Below, piece by piece: positions 17,238-27,781 of a stretch of 64,000 bases of DNA (position 1 is its first letter; each line of letters opens with the position of its first letter). A program made the position numbers and the translations under genes. The notes under the pieces are model-generated. The model saw only the letters and a program-made list of their open reading frames with translations, did no database searches and was not told the origin of the DNA. Source of the stretch: Leptospira sp. (lineage in GTDB: Bacteria; Spirochaetota; Leptospiria; Leptospirales; Leptospiraceae); assembly GCA_002786225.1 (NCBI GenBank), contig PEQN01000004.1, positions 21,915 to 85,914 of the forward strand, given 5' to 3'.

Positions 17238-17275
17238 AAAAAAAATGGAAAGATTCCAAAAAAAGAAGCCTTCCA
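17238..17275 (-). terminator. Probable Rho-independent terminator
   Basis: On the - strand TGGAAGG (17269-17275) can pair with CTTTCCA (17246-17252), with one G-U pair, followed by eight T (17238-17245). It lies about 37 nt after the stop of the secreted-protein gene at 17312 and would separate that gene from the Mpo1-like gene. Confidence 0.6.
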
Positions 17276-17311
17276 CTTTTCATCCATAGGAAAGAATACT
17301 AAAATGGCTGC

Positions 17312-17944
17312 TTAGATATCATCTGCGGGATTAGCTACATTGCTTGCCTTAGCAACTCCGACTAAAATACTTGAGAATTCACTGACCTTCCATACGCCCT
17401 TAGAATTTCGAGTCACAGTCACTGGTCTTGCAGAACTTGCACCAGAAGAAGGTATAAATAGTTTAATTTTTCCTTTTGCTGCTTCACCACTGTATCTATT
17501 TGCTGTTAAGGTAAATGTATAAGGTGGTTCAGTGATTGAATAACCGTTAGATGGAGATGAGCCAGGTAGATAGGAATTGATAAGAAGAGGATTCTGTTGT
17601 AATTGTCTTTCGACCAAACCCAAGGTTGATTTATTAACTATAAAACCTTTGTAGCCTTTGCCAGTTGAATCAGCTTGTAGGCTGGAAGGATCCAAGACTA
17701 AAACCAAACCTTTGGCACCCTCCACAGTATCCTTAGTAAATAAATCCAATGCAGCAATCAAAGATACTACAGCGCCTTCCGGTGTTGAGCCATTTTGTGT
17801 ACGAAATGCATCCAACTCATCAAAACTACTAGGCCATGAATTTGTGATTACAGGATAACTTCCTTCTTGGGCAGCAATTCCATTTGCAAAAACTAATGTA
17901 CTTAATGCTACCAAAATGACAGCAATCTTAGAATTAAATTTCAT
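17312..17944 (-). CDS. Secreted protein of unknown function
   Basis: A 210-aa protein with a classic Sec signal peptide (positive start, hydrophobic stretch, cleavage near NGIAAQEG). The mature part includes TPEGAVVSLIAALDLFTKD, then a long central region and a C-terminal strand VTVTRNSKGVWKVSEFSSI. No catalytic motif or lipobox is seen and no family is named with confidence. It is probably periplasmic. The gene has a perfect AAGGAGAGG ribosome site and a perfect-consensus promoter upstream, and a likely terminator downstream, so it is a monocistronic and probably abundant product. Confidence 0.85.
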   Translation of the reverse strand: MKFNSKIAVILVALSTLVFANGIAAQEGSYPVITNSWPSSFDELDAFRTQNGSTPEGAVVSLIAALDLFTKDTVEGAKGLVLVLDPSSLQADSTGKGYKGFIVNKSTLGLVERQLQQNPLLINSYLPGSSPSNGYSITEPPYTFTLTANRYSGEAAKGKIKLFIPSSGASSARPVTVTRNSKGVWKVSEFSSILVGVAKASNVANPADDI

Positions 17945-17977
17945 ATTCCTCTCCTTAGGACACTATAAGAAAAATCT

Positions 17978-18006
17978 ATTATATTGAATTTCAATACACT
18001 TGTCAA
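17978..18006 (-). promoter_or_regulatory. Consensus sigma-70 promoter
   Basis: On the - strand TTGACA (18001-18006), a 17-nt spacer and TATAAT (17978-17983) match the consensus at all twelve positions. The predicted start is about 17971, giving a short leader of about 26 nt that carries AAGGAGAGG before ATG 17944. The -35 lies only 5 nt from the stop of the upstream peptidase gene. Confidence 0.85.
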
Positions 18007-18011
18007 TAAAT

Positions 18012-19964
18012 TTATGCAGCTATACCGAGTAATCGCATCAAAGGTTCAATTTCAGGTTCCCTTCCGTAGAAATTTTTAAATAATTCCATAGCTGATTTTG
18101 ATCCACCTTTTGAAATTATTTTCTCTATATAATCTTCACTTAGTTTCGGATTAAATATTCCATTATCTTTGAATTTATAGAAAGCATTAGCACTTAGAAG
18201 CTCTGCCCATTTATAAGAATAATATCCTGCAGCATAACCACCTGCAAATATATGAGAGAAACTATTTTGAAATTTGTTATAGACTGGTGGTATATTCACC
18301 GCAATTTCTTTTCGAACACCATCCAGTATAGTTTGAACTCCAACTTCATCAGGACATTCTGTATGAATTTTTATATCAAAAATCGCAAACTCCAATTGAC
18401 GAAGAACACCCATGGCTGATTGGAAATTTTTTGTATCAACTAATTTCTGAATCATATCTTCTGGTAGGGCTTCGCCTGTTTTGTGGTGAACTGCAAAGAA
18501 TTTCAAGGCTTCTTTTTCATATGCAAAATTTTCTAAAAATTGAGATGGGAATTCTACAGCATCCCATTCAACACCATTGATCCCACTTAAAAATGGTTCT
18601 TCGATTTCAGTTAACAAATGGTGGAGAGCATGACCCATTTCGTGAAAAAGTGTAACAACATCATCTGGCTTTAAGAGTGAAGGACTATCACCGTGGGACG
18701 GTGGAAAGTTCCCAACAATGAAAGCAGAAGGAAGAATGGTCTTAGAATCTAGTTTATGCCTAGAAATCCAATTGTGCATCCAAGCTCCGCCTTTTTTATC
18801 TTTGCGTGCCTCTAAGTCAGAATACAGTCTAGCAATTGTAAGGTTATTTTTCTGAATATCAAAAACTTGAACCTTAGGGTCCCATACTTCAGTTTTAATT
18901 TCTTTAAATTGTATACCAAAAAGTTTTCCAATAAATTCAAAAGATCCATGAACCGTTCGTTCTTTTTCTAAGTATGGTCTGTAAGCTTCCTCATCAAAGT
19001 TCAGTGATTCCTTCTTTAAGAGTTCTGAATAAAAAGCTACATCACTAGCCTTGAAATCTATTTTTCCTTTCTTGCTTGCAAAGTCTTTCAGTGTTTCAAA
19101 TTCCTTTTGAGCTACTGGTTTTGCAGAATCTGCTATCTTATATAGAAAATCCAAAACTTGTTCTGTACTTTCTGCCATTTTAAAAGCTAAAGAATATTCT
19201 GAATAATTAGGAAATCCTAATAAAGAAGACATTTCTTTTCTTAGTTTGAGAATCTCTTCGAGAACCTTTCCATTGTTAGGCGCCCGACTTACATAGGCTT
19301 TGTATAATTCTTCTCTAAGTTGTGCATTTTGTCCATAAGTCATATAAGCCATATAACTTGGAATTTGAAGAGTAAACTTATAAGTTCCATCTTCTTGTTT
19401 GGCTGTTTCAATATCAGATTCTGGAAGACCTTCTACATCCTTGGGGTTGCTGATAATCAATTCATAAGCATTGGTTGCATCCAGAACATTTTGAGAAAAT
19501 TGATTGGATAAATCGGAAAGTTTAATTTGAATTTCTTTTAGGCGCTCTTTTGTGTCAGAAGGAAGATCCACACCGCTGAGTTTAAAATCTCTAATTCCAT
19601 CTTGGATTACTTTGGATTGAACAGCCTGCAAATGTTCCTTTTCGTTTTCCCAAATTTCTTCATAAGCTGAAAGGATTCTTTTATCTTGGCTTAGATTTGT
19701 ATAGTATTCTGTAATTTTGGGAAGTAGTTCTGCATAAATAGATTTGGTTTCTTCACTATTTTTAACTGAATGCAGATGAGATATTTCTGTAAAAATGGAA
19801 TCTAAGTCATGATTCATGATTTGGTAGGGTGTTAAGAAGTTGGAATATGTTTTACCTGAAATTGCTAGCAATTCTTCCAATTGTTTGGTATTAGAGAGAA
19901 GTTTAGAACTAAAGTCCTCACTTTTTGCTTTTAAATTGTCTACTTTAAATTCTGCAAATGCCAA
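18012..19964 (-). CDS. prlC: Oligopeptidase A-like M3 metallopeptidase
   Basis: A 650-aa cytoplasmic zinc peptidase that degrades short peptides. The zinc site HEMGHALHH (HExxH, near residue 440) is followed about 25 residues later by a conserved acidic segment (EWDAVEFPSQFLENF), as in thimet and OpdA enzymes. Length fits the family (650-700). The N terminus is an all-helical cap. C-terminal FAGGYAAGYYSYKWAELL is the typical substrate-binding Tyr-rich segment. No signal peptide. It is a single gene, divergent from the DCC protein. The symbol follows the E. coli homologue; dcp-like paralogues are the alternative. Confidence 0.92.
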   Translation of the reverse strand: MAFAEFKVDNLKAKSEDFSSKLLSNTKQLEELLAISGKTYSNFLTPYQIMNHDLDSIFTEISHLHSVKNSEETKSIYAELLPKITEYYTNLSQDKRILSAYEEIWENEKEHLQAVQSKVIQDGIRDFKLSGVDLPSDTKERLKEIQIKLSDLSNQFSQNVLDATNAYELIISNPKDVEGLPESDIETAKQEDGTYKFTLQIPSYMAYMTYGQNAQLREELYKAYVSRAPNNGKVLEEILKLRKEMSSLLGFPNYSEYSLAFKMAESTEQVLDFLYKIADSAKPVAQKEFETLKDFASKKGKIDFKASDVAFYSELLKKESLNFDEEAYRPYLEKERTVHGSFEFIGKLFGIQFKEIKTEVWDPKVQVFDIQKNNLTIARLYSDLEARKDKKGGAWMHNWISRHKLDSKTILPSAFIVGNFPPSHGDSPSLLKPDDVVTLFHEMGHALHHLLTEIEEPFLSGINGVEWDAVEFPSQFLENFAYEKEALKFFAVHHKTGEALPEDMIQKLVDTKNFQSAMGVLRQLEFAIFDIKIHTECPDEVGVQTILDGVRKEIAVNIPPVYNKFQNSFSHIFAGGYAAGYYSYKWAELLSANAFYKFKDNGIFNPKLSEDYIEKIISKGGSKSAMELFKNFYGREPEIEPLMRLLGIAA

Positions 19965-20035
19965 TGAAATTACCTCTGACTATTAGACTTACTTATATTA
20001 AGTTCTATGGTAAATGGAAAATTCTTTATAGGTAA

Positions 20036-20488
20036 ATGAAAAGTCTAATTTATATGAATTCATCAGAAGAAAGGTATAAAAACCATGCTATCATAATCTT
20101 TGATGGAAACTGCAATCTATGCAATAGCTTTGTCAATTATTGCATAGATCATGATTCTAAGAAGTATTTCTTATTTGCTACTTTGGATTCGAAAATATCT
20201 CAAGAATTCATTCCACCGGATATGTTGTTGCCTTATAGGTCGAATCCTTTGCAAGGAAGTGTTTATCTCTGGGAATCTGGTCGAATCTATGCTAGATCAG
20301 AAGCGGCATTTCGGATTTTTTCTAAATTGGATTCTATCCTAAGATTTATTTCTTACTTTCATTATCTTCCTAAGTTCCTAACAGATAGTATTTATAAATG
20401 GATAGCTAAAAATAGGTACAAAATGTTCGGTAGAACAGAATCTTGTAAGATGCCTACAGAAGAACTAAAAACTAGATTCTTACAATAA
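20036..20488 (+). CDS. DCC-family thiol-disulphide protein (DUF393)
   Basis: A 150-aa thioredoxin-like protein. The motif FDGNCNLCNSF (Cys26, Cys29) with Asp23 defines the DCC family, predicted redox proteins. Downstream RSEAAFRIFSKL and a mildly hydrophobic helical region (ISYFHYLPKFLTDSIYKWIAKNR) match the usual family end. A second start at 20054 would remove six residues. It is divergent from the M3 peptidase across 71 nt. The substrate is unknown. Confidence 0.85.
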   Translation: MKSLIYMNSSEERYKNHAIIIFDGNCNLCNSFVNYCIDHDSKKYFLFATLDSKISQEFIPPDMLLPYRSNPLQGSVYLWESGRIYARSEAAFRIFSKLDSILRFISYFHYLPKFLTDSIYKWIAKNRYKMFGRTESCKMPTEELKTRFLQ

Positions 20489-20570
20489 TTTACTTTGCTT
20501 AAGGTGAAAAGTTATTTTAAGAAACAAAAAAAGTATTCTAATAAATGTATTAGGATTCGTCTTAGATAAA

Positions 20571-20600
20571 TCTAAATCTAAATCTAAATCTAAATCTAAA
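20571..20600. repeat. Tandem hexamer repeat, five TCTAAA units
   Basis: Five perfect head-to-tail TCTAAA copies, preceded by an imperfect GATAAA. They lie in the 115-nt gap between convergent genes, just 3' of the stop at 20604. Slippage could change copy number. A regulatory role is unlikely at this position. Confidence 0.95.
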
Positions 20601-20603
20601 GTA

Positions 20604-21395
20604 TTAGAAATCTATATAGTAATAATTCTTACCAGCATAACGAAAGTAATATTTAATAAAACTAGATGAATTTGGTTCTATGACTTTTAATCTAGACTTG
20701 AGATTTGCTTCATCGAACTTTACTTCTCTATCCATAGAATGATAAAAAAAACAACGATAGGTATTTTCCATATCTTCTGCACTCTTTTTAAGTATACAAA
20801 GATGAGTTGCTTCCGGAAAATCCAATTCTTCACTGAGTCCAAAGAATTTGCCAGGATGGATTTCCCATTTTCTATTTCCTATACGAACAGAAGTTTTATG
20901 AGGATTAATATTTTGAACTAGTTTTTTAGGATACTTAGGGGCAATAAAATACACATTTTTATAATGGAAAGTGAAGTAGGATTTCTTTTTGTCATCGTAT
21001 TTATGAATCGCTTCCTCACTAACACTTTGTGCCCTGAGTCCACGTGCAACTTTCTCCATGCTGCCTCTTAGTACAGAGTCCAGGAAATCAGAACTCTCAG
21101 ATTCATCTATCTTATCTAAGAGTTTATAAACAAAATCAAATTCTTTTCTCTCATATCCCTTGGCTTCTTTTAAGTCATCCAATTGTAAGCTAAGACGTCT
21201 TGTTCTATGTAAAAAATAATATGCCTTACGTTTATTCGCTATGGTTTCCATCTCACTAGCTATAGAAATTGTTTCATTTAAAATTTCAGTAGCGTCTAGA
21301 ATCTTCTTTTCATAATCTTCTAGTAAATATTTTAGTTTATATTTCTTCTCAAAGAATGTCCTAGAATCCTCAGGTAGAGAAGAACCAGAGCTCAT
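20604..21395 (-). CDS. Hypothetical protein at the end of the mre-rodA operon
   Basis: A 263-aa protein of unknown function. The N-terminal half is charged and helical, probably coiled coil (about 15-125, including KLKYLLEDYEKKILDATEIL). The C-terminal half is richer in strands and aromatic residues, ending YFRYAGKNYYYIDF. No signal peptide or membrane segment. It begins 2 nt after the rodA stop, so it is cotranscribed with and perhaps functionally tied to the cell-elongation genes. I recognise no family. Confidence 0.75.
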   Translation of the reverse strand: MSSGSSLPEDSRTFFEKKYKLKYLLEDYEKKILDATEILNETISIASEMETIANKRKAYYFLHRTRRLSLQLDDLKEAKGYERKEFDFVYKLLDKIDESESSDFLDSVLRGSMEKVARGLRAQSVSEEAIHKYDDKKKSYFTFHYKNVYFIAPKYPKKLVQNINPHKTSVRIGNRKWEIHPGKFFGLSEELDFPEATHLCILKKSAEDMENTYRCFFYHSMDREVKFDEANLKSRLKVIEPNSSSFIKYYFRYAGKNYYYIDF

Positions 21396-21397
21396 AC

Positions 21398-22915
21398 TTA
21401 ATTGGCGAATTTCCTTAATTTGATCGATAGAATAATCCCAACAGCTAACATAGACATAAGTAAATGGGAACCACCATAACTCATAAAGGATAGTGGTACG
21501 CCTGTTACAGGAAGTAAGCCAATTACAATACCCATATTAATTGCGACATGGAAGAAGATTAATGCAACTATTCCTGAAGCAAGCAGGGAACCAAATCTAT
21601 CCTTGGACTCAAAGCTAATTTGCAGACCTCTCAGAGGGATAGACATAATGAAAAAGATTAATAGCACAGAACCTAAGAATCCTGTTTGCTCTGCCCAGGA
21701 AGCAAAGATAAAATCTGTTCCCGATTCAGGAACATGTGGATATCTGCCTTCTGTCATTTCTCCTTTGAAAAATCCTTTACCAAAAAATTTACCAGAACCA
21801 ACGGCAGGTTTAGACGCTCTCAATTGGTAACCTGCACCTTGTTTAAATTTTTCAGGATTCAAAAATGCTGTTAGTCGAACAACTTGGTTTTCTCTAAACG
21901 GAATCGTTTTATAGACTGCAACAGAGCTTAGTATCGAAATTCCTAAGATTCCGATAGGAATATAGTATTGGCGTATATTCTTCAGTCCGCGTGCAATATT
22001 GAATCCAACCATTAATGCTGATATGCTAATTAAAAATACTCCAAATCCTATGAGTAAATTTTGATTGTAGAAAATCTGAAACATGATAGAACCTTGGTCA
22101 TCAATAACTGCTTCGACTATTTCCCTAAGTGATTGCAAAATCTTAGGATCTTCTAAACCTGTACGTTCTGTTCCAACTCCAAGAGATCGTCCTTCAAGAA
22201 TAGGCCAGATTTTTCCTTGTGCCTTACTTACCAAAGAGAGTAATTCTCCCTTTTGTTCCTTGCGTAAGTATTCTAAGATATCAGGAAGCAGAGTAAGCTT
22301 GCTATATTCTATATACATAGGAATACCCAAGGATAAACCTCCTAAGGCGAGAAGGGAACCAATATGCAAAATGTCCGCACCACCTAAAAATAACATCGCA
22401 AATAGAATAGGTAGGAAGGATACTGCTGTCCCAAAATCTGGCTGTAGAAGAATAAAGAACATAGGTATTAAAACAATGATAAAAGGAATGATAAGAGTTG
22501 TTAAACGACGCATTTCCTTTTCCCGGATAACAAGATATTGTCCAAGTAAAATTACCGTTGCAAGTTTAGCAAATTCTGAAGCTTGAAAACCTACAGGGCC
22601 TATCTTAATCCAAGATCTCGCTCCTCTTCCATCGGGTAGATAACCAATGCCAGGGATTAATGTAGCAATTAAGAGAACTAAAGAAGCAAGATAAATAAAG
22701 ACCGCATAACTTCCGATTAATTGGTAATTGACCCTAGCCATGAAATACATCAATACAAGACCAATGCAAGCATAAATTAATTGCTTGTACCATCTTCCTT
22801 GTCCATCGCTGATATTGGCTTCTTGAGTATATAGGGTTAAAATCCCACAACAAGTTACAAATATAACTGCAAATATAAGAAATAAATCTAATCGTTCACT
22901 ATTTCTATCAGACAT
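21398..22915 (-). CDS. rodA: RodA, SEDS-family peptidoglycan glycosyltransferase
   Basis: Polymerises lipid II for lateral wall growth with PBP2. It is a polytopic membrane protein of 505 aa with the SEDS landmarks [26 protein letters not shown] and [17 protein letters not shown], and a late [16 protein letters not shown]. Usual RodA length is 370-430. The excess is mainly an inserted hydrophilic segment at about 205-275 ([15 protein letters not shown] through [14 protein letters not shown]). Start and stop of the operon neighbours overlap by one base (TAATG) at 22915, showing tight coupling to mrdA. Confidence 0.94.
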   Translation of the reverse strand: MSDRNSERLDLFLIFAVIFVTCCGILTLYTQEANISDGQGRWYKQLIYACIGLVLMYFMARVNYQLIGSYAVFIYLASLVLLIATLIPGIGYLPDGRGARSWIKIGPVGFQASEFAKLATVILLGQYLVIREKEMRRLTTLIIPFIIVLIPMFFILLQPDFGTAVSFLPILFAMLFLGGADILHIGSLLALGGLSLGIPMYIEYSKLTLLPDILEYLRKEQKGELLSLVSKAQGKIWPILEGRSLGVGTERTGLEDPKILQSLREIVEAVIDDQGSIMFQIFYNQNLLIGFGVFLISISALMVGFNIARGLKNIRQYYIPIGILGISILSSVAVYKTIPFRENQVVRLTAFLNPEKFKQGAGYQLRASKPAVGSGKFFGKGFFKGEMTEGRYPHVPESGTDFIFASWAEQTGFLGSVLLIFFIMSIPLRGLQISFESKDRFGSLLASGIVALIFFHVAINMGIVIGLLPVTGVPLSFMSYGGSHLLMSMLAVGIILSIKLRKFAN

Positions 22916-24864
22916 TACAATTCGACCTCCTGATCTTCTATAGGAGTTTCTTCTTTCATTAGATTTCCTTTTACTTTTTCAGATCTAGGGTAAGAACCAG
23001 GTGGGAAGGCTGCCTTGAAAACTTCCCTTGCTACAGGAGCAGCTCCTGCTGATCCTCCAACACCATATTCTACGAAGACTGCAACTAGCACTTGTTTTTC
23101 GGGAGGTGCATTCACAGGAGCATAGCCTATGAACCATGCATGGTTGGTTCTAGACGATCCTCTTCTTCTAGTTTGTGCTGTCCCTGTTTTGCCTGCAATT
23201 TCTGGTAAGTAGGGTTGGTTCAAAATATAAGAAGCCGTTCCAGTTGATCCAACCAATTCTAAGCCGTAACGAAGAGCTTCTACGGTCGATTTCTTTAAGG
23301 GGATGTCTCGGATCACTACAGGTTCTGTTCTTTGGATAATTGAATTGTCAATGGGATTTCGAATCTCAGAGAGAAGAAAGGGTTGGTAGATTTTTCCACC
23401 ATTGATAATAGCCATGTAGAAAAGTGCCATAGCCATAGGTGTAGTAGATATGAATCCTTGTCCTATCGAAAGATTAATTGTATCACCATCAAACCATTTG
23501 GTTCCATAAGTTCTCTTCTTCCACTCATAGCTAGGAATAAAACCAGTAACCTCACCAGGTAGATCAATATTAGATTTCTTATCTAATCCAAAAAGTCTGG
23601 AATACGAAAGTATAGATTCTGAACCTAGCTTGTATCCTAGGTTATAGAAATAGACTGAGCAAGACTTTTCTATCGCATGTGCGAGGTTATTCGTTCCATG
23701 TCCTTTGGGTTCCCAACATTTGAATTCTTGGTCTGGAACACCTGCCATAGAAGATTTAAGATAGAACTTCCCGTTGCAATGAAACTCCGTAGAAGGATCG
23801 TATTCTATCTTATGTTCACTTTCTAGTGCTGCAAGACCAACTAATAGTTTATAGGTGGAAGCTGGGGGAAAAATGGATTGAATCGAAAGATTTAGAAGTC
23901 CAGTGTTATCAAGAACCTGCCTGTAATGTTTACTTCTTTCTTGGCGATTCTTCCCTGAAAGAATATTTGGATCAAAGCTTGGATTGGAAGTCATAGCAAG
24001 TACTTCGCCTGTGGTTGGTTTAAGTGCTATAACAGTTCCTCTGGTTCCCTTAAGAGCTCTGTAAGCTGCTATTTGCATTTCTTTATCTATGGAGAGAACT
24101 AGATTATTTCCTGACTGAGCATGTTCTATGATTCTTTCCTCTTCAATATTTCCTTCTGTAGATCGCTTTTGTATTCTAAATCCGTCTATTCCTCTCAGTA
24201 TAGAATCATATTGGCTCTCTAATCCACCTTTGCCAACATATTGGTAAGATTTTATATCCTTATCTTGGATATCATTTTGGTTGGGCTTACCCAAGTAGCC
24301 TGTAACATGCGCTAGGGCTGCACCCATGTTGTATACACGAGTCGGGGCAGGAACCATTTGCACGTATTTGTTGATATTGTCAAAGACCGAAATCCTCTCT
24401 TGTTGGGATTTTGAGATTCCTTCCAATAGAATAAACGGCTCTCTGGAGCGAATTTTCTTAACAAGTCTATCTTGCTTTAGGTCTTTTTCAAAATAAGAAA
24501 TGGGTATGGATAGGTATTTGCAGAATTCTTCTATAAAGGCTCGAACCTTCTTAGGATCATTCTTTAATAAATTTGTATTCAATACCAAATCTAAGGAAGC
24601 AGAATTAGATACTAAAGGCTCACTTGTTTCGGGTGTTAGGAAATTGCGATCGTAAATCTGACCTCTTGCTGCAAGAATGGATTCAGACTTACGTACAAAA
24701 CGTTCTGCCTTGATTGAATTTTCTGAGCCTTGAAGGAGTTGCAGATTGATCAACTGCATAGTATAAGAGAACATCGTAAATAGTATAAGCCCAGTGAAGA
24801 AATACAATCTTCCTCTATAGGATGCTTCTAGTTTGTGTTCACTTGCTGATCTTGTGGTACTCAT
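22915..24864 (-). CDS. mrdA: PBP2, elongasome transpeptidase
   Basis: Peptidoglycan transpeptidase (class B PBP) of the elongation machinery, 649 aa. One N-terminal membrane anchor (about 18-40) is followed by the dimerisation/pedestal domain, then the penicillin-binding domain. Motifs: active-site SxxK in PPASTYKLL (about 335), a second motif [10 protein letters not shown] (about 400) where the family often has S-x-D or S-x-N, and KTG in AGKTGTAQ (about 558). It overlaps mreD by 4 nt and rodA by 1 nt. The second-motif third residue (Ser) is slightly unusual but otherwise all landmarks are intact. Confidence 0.94.
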   Translation of the reverse strand: MSTTRSASEHKLEASYRGRLYFFTGLILFTMFSYTMQLINLQLLQGSENSIKAERFVRKSESILAARGQIYDRNFLTPETSEPLVSNSASLDLVLNTNLLKNDPKKVRAFIEEFCKYLSIPISYFEKDLKQDRLVKKIRSREPFILLEGISKSQQERISVFDNINKYVQMVPAPTRVYNMGAALAHVTGYLGKPNQNDIQDKDIKSYQYVGKGGLESQYDSILRGIDGFRIQKRSTEGNIEEERIIEHAQSGNNLVLSIDKEMQIAAYRALKGTRGTVIALKPTTGEVLAMTSNPSFDPNILSGKNRQERSKHYRQVLDNTGLLNLSIQSIFPPASTYKLLVGLAALESEHKIEYDPSTEFHCNGKFYLKSSMAGVPDQEFKCWEPKGHGTNNLAHAIEKSCSVYFYNLGYKLGSESILSYSRLFGLDKKSNIDLPGEVTGFIPSYEWKKRTYGTKWFDGDTINLSIGQGFISTTPMAMALFYMAIINGGKIYQPFLLSEIRNPIDNSIIQRTEPVVIRDIPLKKSTVEALRYGLELVGSTGTASYILNQPYLPEIAGKTGTAQTRRRGSSRTNHAWFIGYAPVNAPPEKQVLVAVFVEYGVGGSAGAAPVAREVFKAAFPPGSYPRSEKVKGNLMKEETPIEDQEVEL

Positions 24865-25376
24865 ATTTTACTTTCATCGGCTTCTAACTTAAACACCCAA
24901 GTAAGGAAGAAGAAGAACAAAGGTGCAAGAATGCTTGTATAAATTGATGTAGATAAAAAGGAATAATTCAAATTATCATGAAAGAAGAGTATGAACATAA
25001 AATACAAAATTATTCTACTCAACAAAGTAAAAATGAAATTATAGATAGAGATTGATAGATAATTTTCGTTGTATGCGTTTCTTGTAAACTTACCAACTAT
25101 ATATCCAATAATAGAGAATGTGAAAGAATGCAAACCGATTTTATAATAGGTAACTTGGTCAGCCCCTGTTTCACCGCCTAACCCTGAATCAGTAAGAAGA
25201 CCTCCCAGAAATCCTATCCAGATACCATACAATGAGCCTTTTCGTAAGCTAAAGAAAATAATATAGATCATCATAAAGTCTGGTTTGAATGATCCACCGA
25301 GTTCAAATAAGTTAGAGCCATTAAGGAAATGAGCAAAAAGCATTCCTATGAGTATAACAACTTTTTCAATAATCAT
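24861..25376 (-). CDS. mreD: MreD, rod-shape membrane protein
   Basis: A 171-aa integral membrane protein with five predicted hydrophobic segments, in the standard position between mreC and mrdA. MreD proteins are poorly conserved; recognition rests on size, topology, a [20 protein letters not shown] segment with the family's early Pro-Asp, and the operon. It overlaps both neighbours by 4 nt (ATGA type). It helps position MreC and the PBP2/RodA pair. Confidence 0.88.
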   Translation of the reverse strand: MIIEKVVILIGMLFAHFLNGSNLFELGGSFKPDFMMIYIIFFSLRKGSLYGIWIGFLGGLLTDSGLGGETGADQVTYYKIGLHSFTFSIIGYIVGKFTRNAYNENYLSISIYNFIFTLLSRIILYFMFILFFHDNLNYSFLSTSIYTSILAPLFFFFLTWVFKLEADESKI

Positions 25377-26536
25377 GGCTCAACCTCATTATCCGAATTG
25401 GAGGGTGCTGGATTGGGCGTAGAATCTAACTTAGGTGGTTTGTTTGAGTTGGAAACGGGTTTTTCAATCACTGGCTTTTCTGGATTAGATTTTTTTTCTT
25501 TCTCTTTTTCCTTTTCTTTCTTGCGTTCCTCTTCAGGATAATTCAATTCACCTAGGTAGGGATTCTCAATTTTGATTGATTTTTCCGTTGGCCATTCCTC
25601 TATCCATTTATCAGGTGATTTAAGTATCACAGTCACATATTCGAGTTTATCAAATTGAACAAAGGGTTTGAGGTAGGCTGTCTTGAAAGAACCCTCTCTT
25701 GGACCTTCCTCTGTAATGATTCCAACGGGAAGACCTTTAGGAAATACTCCGGAGCCACCCGAAGTATATACAGCCTTTCCTATTTTACTAAAGCCTTCCG
25801 TAAAGATTGTACTATGCGGACCTGGGGCAGGGGCTGGTCCCATAGGGAAATTGCCAAATGATTTAGGATCAATTACTATTCCAGAATCTATAAATTCTAA
25901 GATTGCTTCGGTTGCTCGTCCCGAATTCCCAGATAAACTAGCCCAAAGACTAGTTCCTGGCATAGAGACTCCCATAGCAAAATTGGAATTGATGATAGGT
26001 TGAACCACGGAAGTAGAAGATCCCACAGCAATCACTTTTCCCACAAGAGCCTCAATGAAATTTCCTTTTTCATCTAGGGTTCTAGTTACCACTGGCATAT
26101 ATGGCTTGATACCAGAGGACGAACCTTTGTTAATGATAATAGTTCTATAGATGGTATTTAAGCGTACAGAAAGTACTTCAGATGGAACAGTAGCATATTC
26201 AGAACGAACAGGAAAGCCTAATTCTTTTCTTAGGGAGTCATTTTCCATTCGGAGTCTTACCAATTCTTGGTCTAGCTTGTAATAATCTTCCATTACATTG
26301 AGACAAGAGTCTCTTTCATCACGAACTTTTTCAAAAGACTCTAACTTGGTATATACGCTTTTAATTAAGGAACCGAAGGAATCTAGGGAGCCTGAAATAA
26401 AATCACCAACTCTTTGGAAACTGGCTATTCCACTAACAACGAAATTGCCATTCCACACAAGAGATGTGAGTGAAAATACGACTACAAAGATGAGGGAGGC
26501 AGACTCCCGATTTTTTGAGATTTTTTCCCAGAGCAT
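25373..26536 (-). CDS. mreC: MreC, rod-shape scaffold protein
   Basis: A 387-aa bitopic protein: an N-terminal membrane segment (about 12-35), a coiled coil (about 50-105, ending [15 protein letters not shown]) and the periplasmic double beta-barrel domain (about 110-315, with [15 protein letters not shown] and [15 protein letters not shown] typical of MreC). The last about 70 residues are an unusual low-complexity tail: a Lys/Glu run ([15 protein letters not shown]), then a Pro/Asn/Ser-rich stretch, making the protein longer than the usual 270-350. It overlaps mreD by 4 nt and follows mreB by 54 nt. Confidence 0.93.
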   Translation of the reverse strand: MLWEKISKNRESASLIFVVVFSLTSLVWNGNFVVSGIASFQRVGDFISGSLDSFGSLIKSVYTKLESFEKVRDERDSCLNVMEDYYKLDQELVRLRMENDSLRKELGFPVRSEYATVPSEVLSVRLNTIYRTIIINKGSSSGIKPYMPVVTRTLDEKGNFIEALVGKVIAVGSSTSVVQPIINSNFAMGVSMPGTSLWASLSGNSGRATEAILEFIDSGIVIDPKSFGNFPMGPAPAPGPHSTIFTEGFSKIGKAVYTSGGSGVFPKGLPVGIITEEGPREGSFKTAYLKPFVQFDKLEYVTVILKSPDKWIEEWPTEKSIKIENPYLGELNYPEEERKKEKEKEKEKKSNPEKPVIEKPVSNSNKPPKLDSTPNPAPSNSDNEVEP

Positions 26537-26590
26537 AGAAATTTATGTCTCATTTTCTAATCCCTAGGAAAAAAAGAAAACAGAAAATTT

Positions 26591-27613
26591 TTATCGAATA
26601 CCAGGCTTAATGTATTTTAGCTCATCCAAGTAGCGACCTGTTCCTAAGACCACACAGGTAAGAGGGTTCTCAGCTCGGAAGACGGGAACACCCGTTTCTT
26701 TGGACAGATAGAGTTCCAATCCTCGTAGCAAACACCCACCACCTGTTAAAATCACACCACGTTCTACAATATCAGCTGCAAGTTCAGGAGGAGTTCTTTC
26801 GAGTACCGATTTGATCCCATCCAAAATTTCATCGGTAGGTTCTTTGAGTGCCTTGCGGATTTCATTGCTATCTAATTCTAAAGTTCTTGGAAGTCCAGAA
26901 ATCGCATCCCGACCTTTTACTTCCATGGTATCCACTTTCTTATCAGGGAAGGCATTTCCTATTGTAAGTTTAATGTCTTCTGCGGTTCTCTCTCCAACTA
27001 CAAGGTTGTATTGGTTTCTTAAATACTTGATAATCGCTTCATCAAATTCGTCTCCACCGGTTCGTATGGATTCTGCTATCACCATACCACCAAGAGAAAT
27101 CACTGCAATCTCTGTAGTTCCACCGCCTATATCAACAATCATGTTACCAGCGGGCTCTTGGATAGGTATATTGGCACCAATGGCTGCAGCAAGAGCCTCA
27201 TCGATGAGAAAAATTTCTCTAGCACCCGCTTGCTCTGCGGATTCACGAACCGCTCTACGTTCTACTTCTGTAATTCCAGAAGGAACACCAATGACGATTC
27301 TAGGTTTCACAAAAGTAGTTCTATTGTGGACTTTCGCTATGAAATAACGAATCATCTTTTCCACAGTTTCGAAATCAGCAATCACCCCGTCCTTCATAGG
27401 TCGAATTGCTACGATATCTCCAGGAGTTCTACCGAGCATTCGCTTTGCTTCTTGTCCTACTGCAAGGACTCTTCCTGTGGAAGCTTGAACTGCAACAACA
27501 GAAGGTTCAGAAAGAACTATGCCCTGTCCTTTGACGTGAACTAAGGTATTAGCAGTTCCTAAATCAATTCCCATATCATTTGAAAATAACGCGTAAAGTT
27601 TATCGAATATCAT
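26591..27613 (-). CDS. mreB: MreB, actin-like cell-shape protein
   Basis: Cytoskeletal ATPase of 340 aa that organises cell-wall elongation. Actin-fold motifs: phosphate 1 [18 protein letters not shown] (about 17-34), phosphate 2 [20 protein letters not shown], and adenosine motif [13 protein letters not shown]. Length is typical. It is first gene of the leftward mreB-mreC-mreD-mrdA-rodA operon; AGGAAG lies about 6 nt before the start. A divergent gene (Ppx/GppA) begins 168 nt away. No clear promoter was recognised in that gap. Confidence 0.97.
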   Translation of the reverse strand: MIFDKLYALFSNDMGIDLGTANTLVHVKGQGIVLSEPSVVAVQASTGRVLAVGQEAKRMLGRTPGDIVAIRPMKDGVIADFETVEKMIRYFIAKVHNRTTFVKPRIVIGVPSGITEVERRAVRESAEQAGAREIFLIDEALAAAIGANIPIQEPAGNMIVDIGGGTTEIAVISLGGMVIAESIRTGGDEFDEAIIKYLRNQYNLVVGERTAEDIKLTIGNAFPDKKVDTMEVKGRDAISGLPRTLELDSNEIRKALKEPTDEILDGIKSVLERTPPELAADIVERGVILTGGGCLLRGLELYLSKETGVPVFRAENPLTCVVLGTGRYLDELKYIKPGIR

Positions 27614-27781
27614 TATAGCTTCCTGGACGACTCATACTATTAAGAATTATCTTACGAACTCGAAGAATTCTGAAGTAAATATCAAAATCCATGCTAATTT
27701 TTTCTTTTTCCATAGCAAGAAGGATTCTGAAAAAAAAGAATTTACCTTTCATTTCCAAGGTAAAAACTTAAAAAACCTAAA

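Noticed and set aside
22915..24864. PBP2 as catalytically altered because its second motif is S-C-S
   Set aside because: The active-site SxxK and KTG motifs are intact and the second motif varies in class B PBPs, so normal function is more likely.
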